Shown here one piece after another: positions 1 through 10,549 of a stretch of DNA of 64,000 nucleotides. Every line of letters begins with the position of its first letter. Within the stretch, counting starts at the first letter, position 1. The notes beneath the pieces are model-generated. The model did not search any database, had not been told where the DNA came from, and was given only the letters and a program-made list of their open reading frames with translations. Made by a program: the position numbers and the translations under genes. Source of the DNA: Curvularia sp. ZM96 (taxonomy: Eukaryota; Ascomycota; Dothideomycetes; Pleosporales; Pleosporaceae); the NCBI GenBank assembly GCA_022457065.1, contig JAJGBQ010000007.1:1426001-1490000 (forward strand), given 5' to 3'.

Positions 1-788
1 TGTAGACGGGCTGGAAAATACGATGCAAAGAGCGACCAGACTGGTAGTCGTCGAAACCATTCGCTCCGAAGAGAAAGCTCTCCTGATGTTCCAGCATTGG
101 AGAAGAGAACGTAGACGGTATACGGGAGAAGGATGGGCCAGAGCAGTGGTATGCTGCAGAGGAAGAAGAAAATGGCGAGACTTCCGACGATGCTGAGCGT
201 ATGCATGAGCACGGCGAGGGTCTGGAGACGGCGTTGTAGGGGCACGTTCATGGGAGCAAATCGTATCCTAGAGGTGTCAGTACTGCGTCTTGACAACTAT
301 CGAGCATACATGTCGACTCACTTGCTCTTGGACCATCCTGCGCCAGCCTGCCGTCCCGTCGTGAGCTCCGAGTTCCTGCGCTTGCGGTCAATTCTTCTGT
401 CCTTCTCCGGGAGCTCAACGTCCTGTGAAGGTTTCACACTGGTTAGCGCATCGCCATTGCCATTTGTATGACTCTCAAACATGTCTTTGGGCGGCTGATT
501 GTCTTGCGTGTGGTTGGAGGATCTGCGAGAGCTGCGCGACGACACGCGGCGATGGCCTCGTGCTGTCGGGCTTTTAGGAGACCCGTCCTGGCCCACGCCT
601 TCGTGCGATGTCTTTTCCTCGTCCGAGGTGGGATGTATGCCATTGGTCTTTACCTCGTCGGTGGTGCCATTAGCATGTGATTGTGGGCCCGACTCGAGAG
701 CCTCTTCGGCAGCGTCCGCATACGACTTGGGGGGCAGGTTGTGCTCGGCGCGCTCCTTAGGCACCGAGGGCTCGGGGTTCAACGACAT
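1..788 (-). CDS. DGA1: Diacylglycerol O-acyltransferase 2 (DGAT2 family), N-terminal part, cut by window edge
   Basis: This enzyme makes triacylglycerol from diacylglycerol and acyl-CoA at the ER and lipid droplet. Exon 1 is 322-788 and exon 2 runs from 267 off the left edge; the 54 bp intron (268-321) has GTGAGT and CTAG ends. Exon 1 encodes a low-complexity hydrophilic extension of about 155 residues rich in Ser, Arg and Glu. Exon 2 opens with the DGAT2 hallmark sequence (MNVPLQRRLQTL, then a hydrophobic pair of membrane segments and SGELSLRSEWFRRLPVW). The catalytic HPHG motif lies outside the window. An in-frame ATG at 797 would add three residues; 788 (MSLNPEP) is preferred. The gene is divergent from the STK19 gene. 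Family identity is from recognised conserved sequence and the symbol follows the yeast orthologue. The length of the N-terminal extension is a model-dependent reading. Confidence 0.85.
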
Positions 789-1369
789 GGCTAGCAATGG
801 ACGGGCGTAGGAGCGAGTTGGGCGAGCAGTGGATTCGGAGCGAGGTTGTCAGGACGTGTCTGGGGTTTTGTTGGGTGACATAGCGCGCATTACATTCCGC
901 GTGGAAATGACGTTGTCTGTGGCGGCAGGAGCCCCAGTCTAATACGGACCGCCGGCAGCGTCGATCACCGACGACACAGCGCGCCATCACATGTCAGACC
1001 AGACGACTCGGATGGGATTTTATAAGATGAGAGCTGTGCCGGGTTGTAGACCACTGAGACTTACTGCGGGTTATGCTTGCATCTCATGAGTAGAGAGCAC
1101 GCAGTTCTTGCAATGTCGTGGGGCGCTAGCACGTGTGGCGCATGGCCGACCGAGGCTTCACAGCCTTATCCACGACTTCGCCACTCTTTGATTCGCCAGT
1201 ATCAGGACATGTTCTTACTTGAGTGGTAATGACACTCTTTTTCCAGGCAACTGTCTTTCGAAAGACTCTTCCACCAGACTGACATCCCGTATACCCTTTC
1301 TTGTGTACAAATCTGGAAATACCGCCGTGTGAAATAAAAGAGAAGCAAAAGAGAAGGACTCACAAGACC
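789..1369. promoter_or_regulatory. Divergent promoter region between DGAT2 and STK19 genes
   Basis: This gene-free stretch lies between two diverging starts and should hold both promoters. A perfect palindromic CACGTG E-box sits at 1130-1135 and a TATA-like TTTATAAG near 1019. No credible ORF or RNA gene is visible. The E-box is a direct observation; any link to bHLH control of lipid genes is inference. Confidence 0.45.
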
Positions 1370-2605
1370 ATGTCTCTCCAAGCCACCGCAGCACATTCAT
1401 CCCGCATCACAAAACCCAGACGGAAGAGCGCAGTCGCTGCACTAGGGCTAAGACGGAAGACTTCCTCTCCATCAACCGCAACCCCAAAGCGACTATCCTT
1501 GCCATCTGAAACATCAACCACCTACGACGATGAAGAACCACTCGACGACACTGGCGTTATAGCCTCCCTCGCCAGTGACCTCAACTTCCGCGATGTGCCC
1601 CAGTACATGGAATACATCCGCACCACCATGTTCAGCCCCATGCCCTCGAAAACCGGTATGAACTCGACCCGGATAGCAGAAGTGCTTAATTTCAGAGAGA
1701 GACTGCCGCCCTTCGTAACAATAGCGCATATAGAAGCACTAAGCACATCGCCAACACGAACTGAGCGGGATATAGCCGAATTATCAAGAGCGGGTATCTT
1801 GCGCCGAGTCACGATACCGCATCGTGGTGTTGGTGCTGCGGCGGTGGGCGATGGCGTGGCTTCTGTACGGGAGTGGCAGAGTCTGATACAAGCGCATCAA
1901 GAGGTTCCAGAGGACTTGAAAGGTATATCCTTCACTTCCCCCCTTGTAGCAAAACACCAGTGTTAACTTTCACTTACAGCAAAATACATCTCCGCCTTGA
2001 CCACCAACCCAACCTCCGCCTCTATCCCAGGCACAACCTTCACACCCCCTGAACTCGCCATCCTGCTATCCACCGGCTTCCTGACCTCCACCTCCCTGCT
2101 TCTCCCCTCCCCTTCAACATCCTCTCTAACAGGCCCCTCCCTCTCCTCCCTGGGCACCCACCACGCCTCAGGCACCCCCTCTGCTGCCGCCGCCTCGAAA
2201 ACCTCAACACAACACATCCATGGCGGTACACCCCTCTCCTCGCACCACCCCTCCCCTGCCACTTCTTACACCTTCTCCCTCCCTAACATGGGCGTGTACA
2301 TAAAACACCTTCTCTCCGCCCGCACACATCTCGTATCTCTTTTGAAGAAAACCAGACACGGCGAGATGCCGCTGAGTGTGCTGCAAGAGCGCTGGGATGG
2401 CGGCGTGGTGAGTGAGGGGGACGAGAGGGCGGAGAGAAAAGGGCTAAGAGGCGAGTTTAAGGGTGTACTGCCGGGACGGACGAAGAAGTGGAAGAGTTTT
2501 TATGGCATGAGGTGTGACTGGGTGGTGAGAGAGTGTGTGGGTGCGGGACTGGTCGAGGTGTTTGAGACGGGGAGTGTGGGGAGGGCGGTTCGGGTTGTGA
2601 GATGA
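1370..2605 (+). CDS. STK19: STK19-domain protein (winged-helix DNA-repair/transcription factor family)
   Basis: The model is two exons, 1370-1922 and 1980-2605, giving 392 residues; the 57 bp intron has GTATAT and CTTACAG ends and restores phase exactly. The start at 1370 is the first ATG giving a normal basic N-terminus (TKPRRKSAVAALGLRRK); an upstream ATG at 1301 in the same frame would only add leader. The recognisable family core is around residues 105-165 (RLPPFVTIAHIEALSTSPT, then RDIAELSRAGILRRVTIPHRG), typical of the STK19 family (PF10494). Despite its name the family is now regarded as DNA-binding winged-helix proteins acting in transcription-coupled repair rather than kinases. The middle (about residues 195-270) is Ser/Thr/Pro-rich and probably disordered. 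The C-terminal part resumes with a helical segment (MGVYIKHLLSARTHLVSLLKK). The functional statement is family knowledge only. Confidence 0.8.
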
Positions 2606-3221
2606 AGTGAATGAAATTATTTCGTTTCGTTTTTTTTCTCTTCTGGAATTGTTTTCTAGAGAAGATGGTACTCGAGGCTGGAGGTTTTTTTTACATTCCT
2701 GTTCTTGAGACCTGGCGGACAGTGGATGGGTTTTTGAGTAGAGGGAAGGGGTTTTTTTTTTAAATCATGTGTAGAGGCATTTTTTGGGAGTGGTTTGAAG
2801 CATCTTCGAAGGAGAATGGTACTCAAGGCTCTTTTCTTTAGTATTTTTCTTCGTTGGATGTTGGATTTGGAGGAAGGGATCAACCGTTACCTGAGCCAGC
2901 TAATATCTGTACGTCACCTACAAAGATCGGAGTCTTTACTACTACTTGTCTTGCTGATTTAGATGCATTTGTTTCAATCACCATAGAGAATCATATGAAG
3001 AACATAATATTCTCAAGACGAGCGGTGCATAAGACTATTGACAATTTTTTCTGTCTTCTTCTTTGAACGATTCACGCTTGAGATCAAGCCCCACTCTCTC
3101 AAGTAGCCATTGCTGCAAAGCAAACCAGATAGAGGAACAATTACCCTCAGTCAACATCCGAAACCTACCCATGTCACTGGGAAGTACATAGCTGCCTAAT
3201 GACACCACAAGCATGCTGGCT

Positions 3222-3866
3222 TCAACCATGAACCCAGTAACTAAACAGCCCACCGCAAACCGTGCTTAAAAGCCTCAGGGTGAGTGTTTCGTACTCGGTA
3301 CCGCAATACGAGGCGCCAGAATGCGACGAATACAGCGCCCTCCATACCGACATGACACAACAGGACCACTCTTCGTCCAAGCTCTCCACTACAGCACGTC
3401 GGCACTCAACAATTCCGGGAGCCCAGAGGGTGATCTGGGAGCCTATCGTGTAAGAGGCAGAAAAAAGACCTCCAAGCGCGGAGACAATGTCGTCGAGGAG
3501 AGGATAGCAATAGATTTGGGAGATCTAGATGGGCCTGGACCCAAGCCTTGGTCGGGGCGGATCCTGTTTATATTTTTTCGCTTTGGGCTATACTTTATTT
3601 TATTTCCTCTGCTATGCATCCGTGTCCGAAGAGTCCAAAGGTCCGCGGAGGCTTTAGTACGGTGCTGTATGTGGTTAATTAATCGCTCGCAGTCAAGGTC
3701 AGATAAATGTCTCCCGCGAGTAGGATAGCGCGTCGGAACACTCTCTATATCGCGGGTCGTTATCGGCGGTAGTGTATAGATATAGGATCGAGAGATTTCA
3801 ATGCCGGCAGGAAATGTGGATAGTATGATGCATACTACAAATGTACTGGGTACCCGTAGCTAGCTC
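3222..3866 (-). other. Unassigned region with overlapping long open frames; possible gene or element relic
   Basis: Two minus-strand frames stay open far longer than the surroundings: about 140 codons from 3866 to a stop at 3443, and 100 codons from 3524 to a stop at 3222. They overlap in different frames and neither begins with an early ATG. A third minus frame (ending 3035) contains a good intron-like signal, GTAGGT to TTTGCAG. The plus strand is also open over 3321-3728 (135 codons). I recognise no domain. It could be a frameshifted relic of a gene or transposable element, or chance. Confidence 0.3.
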
Positions 3867-6628
3867 ATTTCTTCCCAACGCCGCATGTGAGCAGAGTGTC
3901 GGCACCGCGTGTCTGGACAGCGGTCCCGCAGCCCATTTCAGCAGCGGAAATACCCCCCAGGTGATGATGCGTGTGTTCCACTTAAGGTTGGCTGGCGGCA
4001 GTTAAGGAGGGGTTTGCGCAAGTAGCCTGAAGCAACAGGCGAGCGAGGCGCGCTCTGGACCTATGGGCAGTCAGCTGGTTTGATACAAGCCGTCCCCCAT
4101 GTAATAGTCATGTTGCGCAAGGTCCCTCGAGGCTTTTTGGATGGCTGGAAAGAGGAGAGGTAGACAAGGGGCTTGAAGCTAGCAAGGCCCAGGCCGTTGC
4201 CAAGAAATCCAGATCTACGCCCGATGCTGCCGTTAAGAGCAAGGGTTTCCATGTCGTCATCGCAGCTGGATGGTGCAAAGGGACGGGGACGACGACGTCA
4301 ATGCCGTTTTGTTGTGGAAGACGTCGTCCATGTTTCAACGGCTGCCAGAGGCTGACCAAGAGTTGGAGACAGATTTGCGACGGAAAAGTGCAGCCCAGTA
4401 GCTTCGGTGCTACATAGGAGCAGGTCACTTGAATAGGTCCGCAGATAGGTCTTGTTGCGCAGCTTGTGAAATGTGTACACTACTATGTGCATGCCTCGTT
4501 GTGCTTTGCCGGTGAGAGATTACTAGAAGACGCACCAAAGATTCGGGTACTTGTTCCAGCGCCAATTCTTGTAAGACGCGTGATCAGGCTGCACGTCCGA
4601 GTAAACCCGTGAAGTGGGTCCATTTGGAATAGAGATCGAGCAGAAACGCGGAGGGAAATTTTTGACGACGCTGGCTTTGGGGTCTAGACGCTGCAAGGAC
4701 AGCCTCACTGACAGCGCCTTGTAGGGCAGTTCTTTACGTATGCAGTTCCGGTGAGAAGCGGGCCAGCGCTGTGTGTGTGAGTGACAGCAACATTGGTGGG
4801 TATGGTAGGTTTGATGTGTTGGAGGCTGCTCTGACGCGGTACTGCTAACGTTTGACAAGTGGGAGAACCATGCACCCGGTAGACGATGAGCGACTCCAGG
4901 TGTTTGTCATCAGGGGGGGAGAGGTTAGAGGTACACGTCAAGATAAGTGAGAAAAAGAAGCAAACATGGCGGGATGATTGGCCGAGTGCCTGGTTTTGAC
5001 AAGCAGCGATCAACGGAGCTGACGAGCGGCGCGCACATCATTGCCTATGTAAGCTGTGGTTCACGATTGCTCGGCGATCATGTGCTGGATAGCAAGGGGA
5101 CGGAGACGGCTGGTGCAACGACACCCACCACTCGAGGTTGAAACACGCACGACGTTCACACAGCGGTAGGGAGTAACACCATGTAACGTTGCGCGGACGT
5201 GGGTGTTGGTCGCGACGTATGGGGCGTCTGGCAAAGAGAGGCAGCCAGCAAACACAGGCAACGCAAGCAGGGCGCTGGTTGGAGATGGGACCGGGGCTGG
5301 ATTGGGCTGATGGTAGGGCTAGCGCGGGGAAATAAGAGCAGCGAAGGGCCGAGCACGCCGCGCCGAGGCCTGGGCCTGCGAAGATGACACGTTCATGCTC
5401 AGTCATGCAACGAGGGCGAAGTGAAGCGGAGGATGCATTGCGTGTGCTGGTATCGAGGCCGTGGTGCCGTGGCGCGTCGACGATGCCGCGCGGCGCAACA
5501 GCGAGGTGGTGAGGGCGAAAGCAAGCAGCGCCGCCCGCCAGCTGGCGGGTCGGTAGAAAAATAAGAAAGAAGGCAGACGAGCACAGGCTGGCAGCAGCAA
5601 ACGCGCCCTAGGTTCGGCTTCGGACAATCGTCGATCTGGCGTCGGGTGTAAGACGAAACGCCAAGGCAGACCAGCCCGATGCAGCAGCGGTTCTTGGTCG
5701 AAGCACGCACGCATGTACATATGTACGTAGAGGACCGTAGGCGCCGCCGGCAAAGGATGCTGTGCAGCTGCCACGGACGGGCTGACGTCAAGCCAAGGGC
5801 AAGCTGATGGGGGAGGAGAGCGTCGTCGGGGTTGGAGGGCGGATGCAGTGCAGTGCATATCCGCCGCAGCGTGTTTTGTCAGGATGTTTCGGCGACCAGG
5901 GAAAAGCCACAAATAGAGTAGGCCATGACGGCGCCGGTCCCAAGAAAAGGCATCCAGAAGGGAGGCAGATGGAAAAGTTTAATTCGCATGCGGTGCGGCG
6001 TTGAGGGCGGGCGGTGGTTGCAGAGGGGCCAGAGCGGAAGGGGCTAGCCGGGGTAGCGCTGCACATCGTGCAGGAGCGGCGGGCAGCCGAGAGCGTCTAG
6101 ACTGCTCCAGCAGCCGCGCCCCACCCTGCCGCTGAGCCAGGCCTGCCAGGTCCCCTTGGACGTCGCCCGCCGTGAGCCTCTGTGGCCGCCGCAGCGCGAG
6201 CAGGCCGCCCGTCTCTCATGTATGTACTGACGGTGCACCACCGCTAACTAACACGACTACGACGACCGCGACTCCACCACGACCACTACCGCGCCGCCAC
6301 CGATAGCTGACCCAGTGCGGGCCTGGAGCCCCCAGCACGCTCGCAAAGCCACTGCTCCGGGTCGCGTTCTAGATCGCCCGCCCGCCGGACGCCCTCGCTG
6401 TCTGCCATCCGCCCAGGCAAACCAACCATATCGCGCCTGCCCTGCTGTCCTGCTGTCCTGCCTGCCTGCTCTGCTCTGCTCCTGCTGTACTCACCACCCT
6501 ATCCTCCCTCGCGCCTGCCCTCTCCCAAGAGTCCCGCTCCTGCCCACTCCTGTTCCACTCCTGCCTCGCCCTGCCTCGCACTTGCATTGCTGCTGCAGCG
6601 CCCCTCGCCGTTACTAAGCCCCTTCTGA

Positions 6629-6715
6629 ATGCTCCTGCTGCAGCCCTCTGCTTCTGCACATCCCTCTCTGCCTGCCCTCTTGCGTGCCGCCCTACCCACT
6701 TCTTACTGCGTCTGA
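6629..6715 (+). promoter_or_regulatory. Upstream ORF, 28 codons, in the histidine kinase leader
   Basis: An ATG at 6629 opens a 28-codon frame ending TGA at 6713-6715, 63 nt before the kinase start. The peptide is Leu/Ala/Pro-rich, which is expected from the CT-rich DNA, so the peptide itself need not matter. It is regulatory only if transcription starts upstream of 6629, which I cannot see. Confidence 0.35.
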
Positions 6716-6763
6716 CCAATACCCCGGCACCCACCCTGGAGGCCCGTTCCCTCGTCAGCCTGA

Positions 6764-6775
6764 ATGGATATCTGA
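6764..6775 (+). promoter_or_regulatory. Minimal upstream ORF (Met-Asp-Ile-stop) just before the kinase start
   Basis: The ATG at 6764 gives a three-codon ORF that stops at 6773-6775, three nucleotides before the main ATG at 6779. The main start has a good context (gagccATGgcg). A leader that short and close would be expected to lower initiation at the main start if the uORF is translated. This is a sequence observation; its effect is inference. Confidence 0.35.
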
Positions 6776-6778
6776 GCC

Positions 6779-9525
6779 ATGGCGGAACCTACCACCATTC
6801 CACCTGATATAATCGAGCGGCAGTCCCTCTGCTTCTCCCGCCCCATACCCGGCATGGTCGTGCAACACGGCGAGGCAAGCTTCAAAGAGGAACTGTCGCG
6901 CATCTTCGACCCCGCCGAGAGCAACGCCGCCGAGCAGCTCGTCCTCCTCAAGGAATCTCTACGCCAGGCCGACACCGATACCTTCTGGGTCCGACTCACC
7001 CAAGGCCTCGCCAAGATCGCCGATGCCCAGTATGCCTTTGTCTCCAAGCGCATCCTCGTCGACGACAAGAATGTCGCCGTCGAGCTGCCTCCGATCGGCG
7101 AGCCCGGAGCCTGCCTCATGGGCGAGGCCTTCTACATCAACGACGACGCCGGCAACGGACCCGGCCACCTGAGGAACTTCAAGTACCACGCCTACCAGTG
7201 CCCCTGTGCCTACATGAAGCACGACAAGGTCTTCATCATCCCCGAACGCCTCAACGACTTCATCCTCAACAACCCGAACGAACTCATTATTCCCGGCGAG
7301 GCCTACCTGGGCATCCCGCTCTTTGCTCAGGGCAAGTGTTTTGCCCACTTTGGCGTTATGTGGGGGAAAGAGGGGGCCGAGCGACGTCAGTTGAGCTGGG
7401 GGTTTTTGGAGATGATGATGCACAGCCTCGAGGACATGATCTTGGAGCGCGTCCTCGAGGGCAGCGAATTCGCCAGTTCGGCACAACCCGTCGACGCCCA
7501 AGTCCCCAAGATTGTGCCCCACAAGGCTGTCTCCGTTGCTCAGTCACTCAAGCCTTACGCTAGGAGCCTATCGCATGAACTGAGGACGCCCATGCAGGGC
7601 GTGGTTGGCATGTTGGATGTCATGATGGCAAACGTCAAGGAAGCATCCGAGTCTTTCCAGCTAGACCCACGCACACGCGAGATCCTCCACACGCTCAAGG
7701 AGAACATTGAAGCAGTCCAAGGTCAGTGGCGAATCCTGTGACCTGGCTGCCCCTGAGCAGACCCGAGCACTCGTTGTTATCTCGATTCTGGAACGATACT
7801 AACTGTGCACTAGACAGCTCAAGGCGCGCCGTCGAGGCAGCAGACAATGTCGTTCATGCTTACGACATGAACATGGGAGTTCCCGAAACCCCATTGTCCC
7901 CACTAGACAAGACGCCTGACCAATGGAACACGTTTTGGCGAGAGATGCGACCTGACCTGATGATTACCGGCAATGGCATGCATACACCCCTTCGCGGAGT
8001 AAAGAGAAGGAGGCACGAGGTTTCTTGGGCAGACTATAACTCCAAGACGCGAGTCGCCAAGCAGGCTCGCCAGCGCGTTCGCAATACGCTGTCTGAAGAA
8101 CCCGTTGCTCGACACACAAAATCTTGTCCCCCAAATCCAACTCCCGCGGAAATTAACCAACTAGACAACGCCTGCTCGCACGGAACTTCGCTTGGCAAAT
8201 GCGACTCAACCACATCTCCCATCTTCACCTCCGAACACTCCACGGTACCAGGACTGCGACATACGAATATAAGAGAAGTTTTACAGTATGTTATCAACGA
8301 TGCCCTCAAAGTAGGAGGACGACCAGATTCTGCCATTGCAGAGGCGACGGAAACAGGCGAGCGTATCGAAGTGCGGACGCGCAGCTCCAACGGAGACGCG
8401 CACACAAAATGGATCGAGTGGACCGTTTCCCCTGATGTGCCAGAGACGATTCTTATTGACGAACGAGACCTCGCCAAGATGGTATCCTGCCTTGCCTTGA
8501 ACGCTATCAAGTTTACCCAGGATGGGTCCATTACGCTCCAAGCCACGCTCAGTGCAAAGGGCCGTTACGTTGTCATCAACATCAAGGACACCGGCTCTGG
8601 CATCCCGGCCGCCTTTTTGCCCAATCTTTTCAAGCCCTTTTCAAGAGAAGACGACTCTTTGACACGACAGAGTGAGGGTCTGGGTCTTGGCCTAATGGTT
8701 GCCAAGGGCATCGCCAGGAAGCTTGGTGGCGACCTCTTCTGCCTTCGCTCCCATGTCTCCGGGCCCGCCAGAGGCTCCGAGTTTGAAATGCGTGTTCCTC
8801 TTAGTCCAGGTGAGATCTGCAGTCGTCCGGCAACACCCTTTGGATCGCCGACCCCGTCTATCAAATCCCGCATGTCTCTGGACCCTGAAGTGCCCCGACT
8901 AGATCTCAGCCATGGGCCCGTTACTCCTCCACTAAACTCCGATACCTTTAAAAGCGACCGCGAGCGACAGGCCCCAATCACACCTGCCATCACCGTTGAG
9001 GACACAAGCTCACCATCCGTCGTTGGCCTTCCTACCCCTCGTCGCACATCGTCACCCCCGCGGCGTCAACCTGTCAGTGTTTTGTCTTCAGAAAAGGAAC
9101 TGGCCCCGTCCGATCTCGGCAATCAGCTTCCTCTCAACATTCTCGTTGTAGATGACAATGCCATTAACAGGCGCGTCCTAGTCAGCATGCTCGGTAGACT
9201 GGGCTACAAGAATATTACTACAGCCTTCAATGGCAATGACGCCGTCGAGACTGTCCGTCGCAATGCGCTCGGAGCTCCATCTGAAGTCTTTGATGTTGTC
9301 CTCATGGATCTGTGGATGCCGTTGCTCGATGGCTTCCAAGCTACCGAGGTAATTCTGTCCATGCCAGAGCTAGCAACCAAGCCTACGATCCTTGCCGTCA
9401 GCGCAGACATCACCGACTCCGCTCTCGACAAAGCAGTCAAAAGCGGGATGAAGGGATTTGTCACCAAACCCTTTGTCACTCGCGATATTGCCCGATTGCT
9501 TCGAGCATATTGCAAAATCCAGTAA
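6779..9525 (+). CDS. Hybrid histidine kinase (GAF-HisKA-HATPase-receiver), soluble
   Basis: The model is two exons, 6779-7721 and 7814-9525, giving 884 residues; the 92 bp intron has GTCAGT and CTAG ends, and the joined codon makes Asp315. Order of parts: a GAF-like sensor (about residues 60-225, with a CPC pair near 141-143), the phospho-acceptor H-box SLSHELRTPMQG (His266), a low-complexity insert (about 330-445), the ATPase domain with N-box Asn544 in LALNAIKFT, G1 DTGSGIP and G2 GLGLGLMVAKG, a Ser/Pro-rich linker, then a C-terminal receiver starting NILVVDDNAINRR with phospho-acceptor Asp813 in VLMDLWMP and the conserved KPF lysine. No transmembrane segment is visible, so it should act in the cytosol or nucleus. 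It should feed a phosphorelay through the HPt protein to response regulators such as Ssk1 and Skn7 (family knowledge). All catalytic residues are present. I do not assign the fungal HHK class. The frame of an ATG at 7726 is intron read-through, not the start. Confidence 0.92.
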
Positions 9526-10167
9526 AATAGTACATTTTCCTTTTTTTTTTTTTGATGTGATGACGACGTCACTCACATACAGCCTGCATGGCCATGACAC
9601 GGGACGGCATGACTGGGTTGGGCAAGGTATATCACGAACATGAAAGCATTCAAGGAAGCCTCTAGGTAGCTTCTTGTACGGCGTTTTGGCGAAAGGAATA
9701 TTTTTGGGCGGTTGGGCGGGCTATAATACCCTTGATGAATTAAATGTTAGGAACGACCTCGGAATATGGGTCTGTAGTAGTATTCACACATAATACGAAA
9801 TGTTGTACGAAGTATGCACGATATGTGTCCTTTCCGACCATGGCTTTACTTGATGGTTATCCGGCTGCTGAGGAAACATTCTGACAAGGACGGCATCTTG
9901 AGCCGCAGACATTAAACCGATGATGTCGAGAGAGTGGGGCTTGGCTCTGCATCGTGGGGCAAGTTGGCATTCTGCGAAATGTCTCGGAATGCGACGCTTT
10001 CACCTGTGAACACGCTGCAAACGGTGCAGAGTTGCCTCCTTACCAGCCACAATTTCTCGAGTCGGGTGCTTTGCACAGAAAGGAGTATGGAAGTTGACAC
10101 CGGGCGAATAAGGGGCTGCCTGCTCGGAACGTGACACCGGCAAAACGTGGCTAAGTGTGGCTAGTGG

Positions 10168-10175
10168 GTGGCGCA
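10168..10175 (+). promoter_or_regulatory. Candidate Crz1/CDRE site, GTGGCGCA
   Basis: The octamer matches the published Crz1 consensus GNGGC(G/T)CA exactly and lies 375 bp upstream of a calcium-ATPase start codon, the type of gene Crz1 controls in yeast and moulds. The site is seen; its function is inferred. Confidence 0.4.
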
Positions 10176-10234
10176 TGCGGGTCAATCTAGAGGACAGATT
10201 TCTTGGGACGCGCCGATGTCGAGACAAGTGCTGT

Positions 10235-10242
10235 TGCGCCGC
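10235..10242 (-). promoter_or_regulatory. Candidate Crz1/CDRE site on the minus strand, GCGGCGCA
   Basis: A second exact match to GNGGC(G/T)CA, on the opposite strand, starts 67 bp downstream of the first and about 308 bp before the calcium-ATPase start. The pairing of two sites within 75 bp strengthens the case compared with either alone. Confidence 0.4.
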
Positions 10243-10549
10243 CTTACTGCCGTCTTCGTCGCGGACAACCGCAGAAACTTCTTTCTGATTTCTTCCTTGA
10301 TTCCATTCTCGTACCTGGGAATTCGGTCATTTCTTTCTCACCAGTAATCGCCGGAACGGCATAGGGTGCAGACGAGGTCTACACTTACGTCAGAGACACA
10401 GAGACATCCAGTCGGTACTTTAATAGGTCAGAGACATTTCTCAGACGAAATCCATCCCTGCGCTAGCAACACCACCGCGCAACAGTCAGCGACAAACGAA
10501 CCAATTCGTGGTACGCTGAGAGAGATTCTACTGGGGAAAGAGTCTGGGC

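Larger units (their letters stand above)
2606..6778. other. Long gene-poor interval, including the histidine kinase leader
   Basis: There are 4.2 kb without a gene I can support. 2606-2850 is AT/T-rich 3' flank of the STK19 gene. 3222-3866 holds unusually long open minus-strand frames (see findings). 5040-5910 is GC-rich with several overlapping ORFs of 60-169 codons, mostly on the minus strand, that look like chance openings: Arg/Pro/Ala-rich, no domain, no splice logic. About 6380-6720 is a strongly pyrimidine-rich leader with repeated CCTGCTGTCCTG-like units, as often seen upstream of fungal start codons. Confidence 0.5.
9526..10549. other. Histidine kinase 3' flank and calcium-ATPase promoter
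   Basis: A T tract at about 9540-9553 directly follows the kinase stop and probably belongs to its 3' end region. The rest leads into the calcium pump start. It carries two matches to the calcineurin-responsive Crz1 site (listed separately) and no credible ORF. Confidence 0.5.

Noticed and set aside
5038..5912. Overlapping minus-strand ORFs of up to 169 codons
   Set aside because: GC-rich DNA with few stops; sequences are Arg/Pro/Ala-rich, several frames are open together, and no domain, signal peptide or intron is visible.
6369..6734. Minus-strand ORF of 121 codons opposite the CT-rich leader
   Set aside because: It is the complement of a pyrimidine repeat tract, which yields Gly/Arg/Ala/Gln-rich nonsense.
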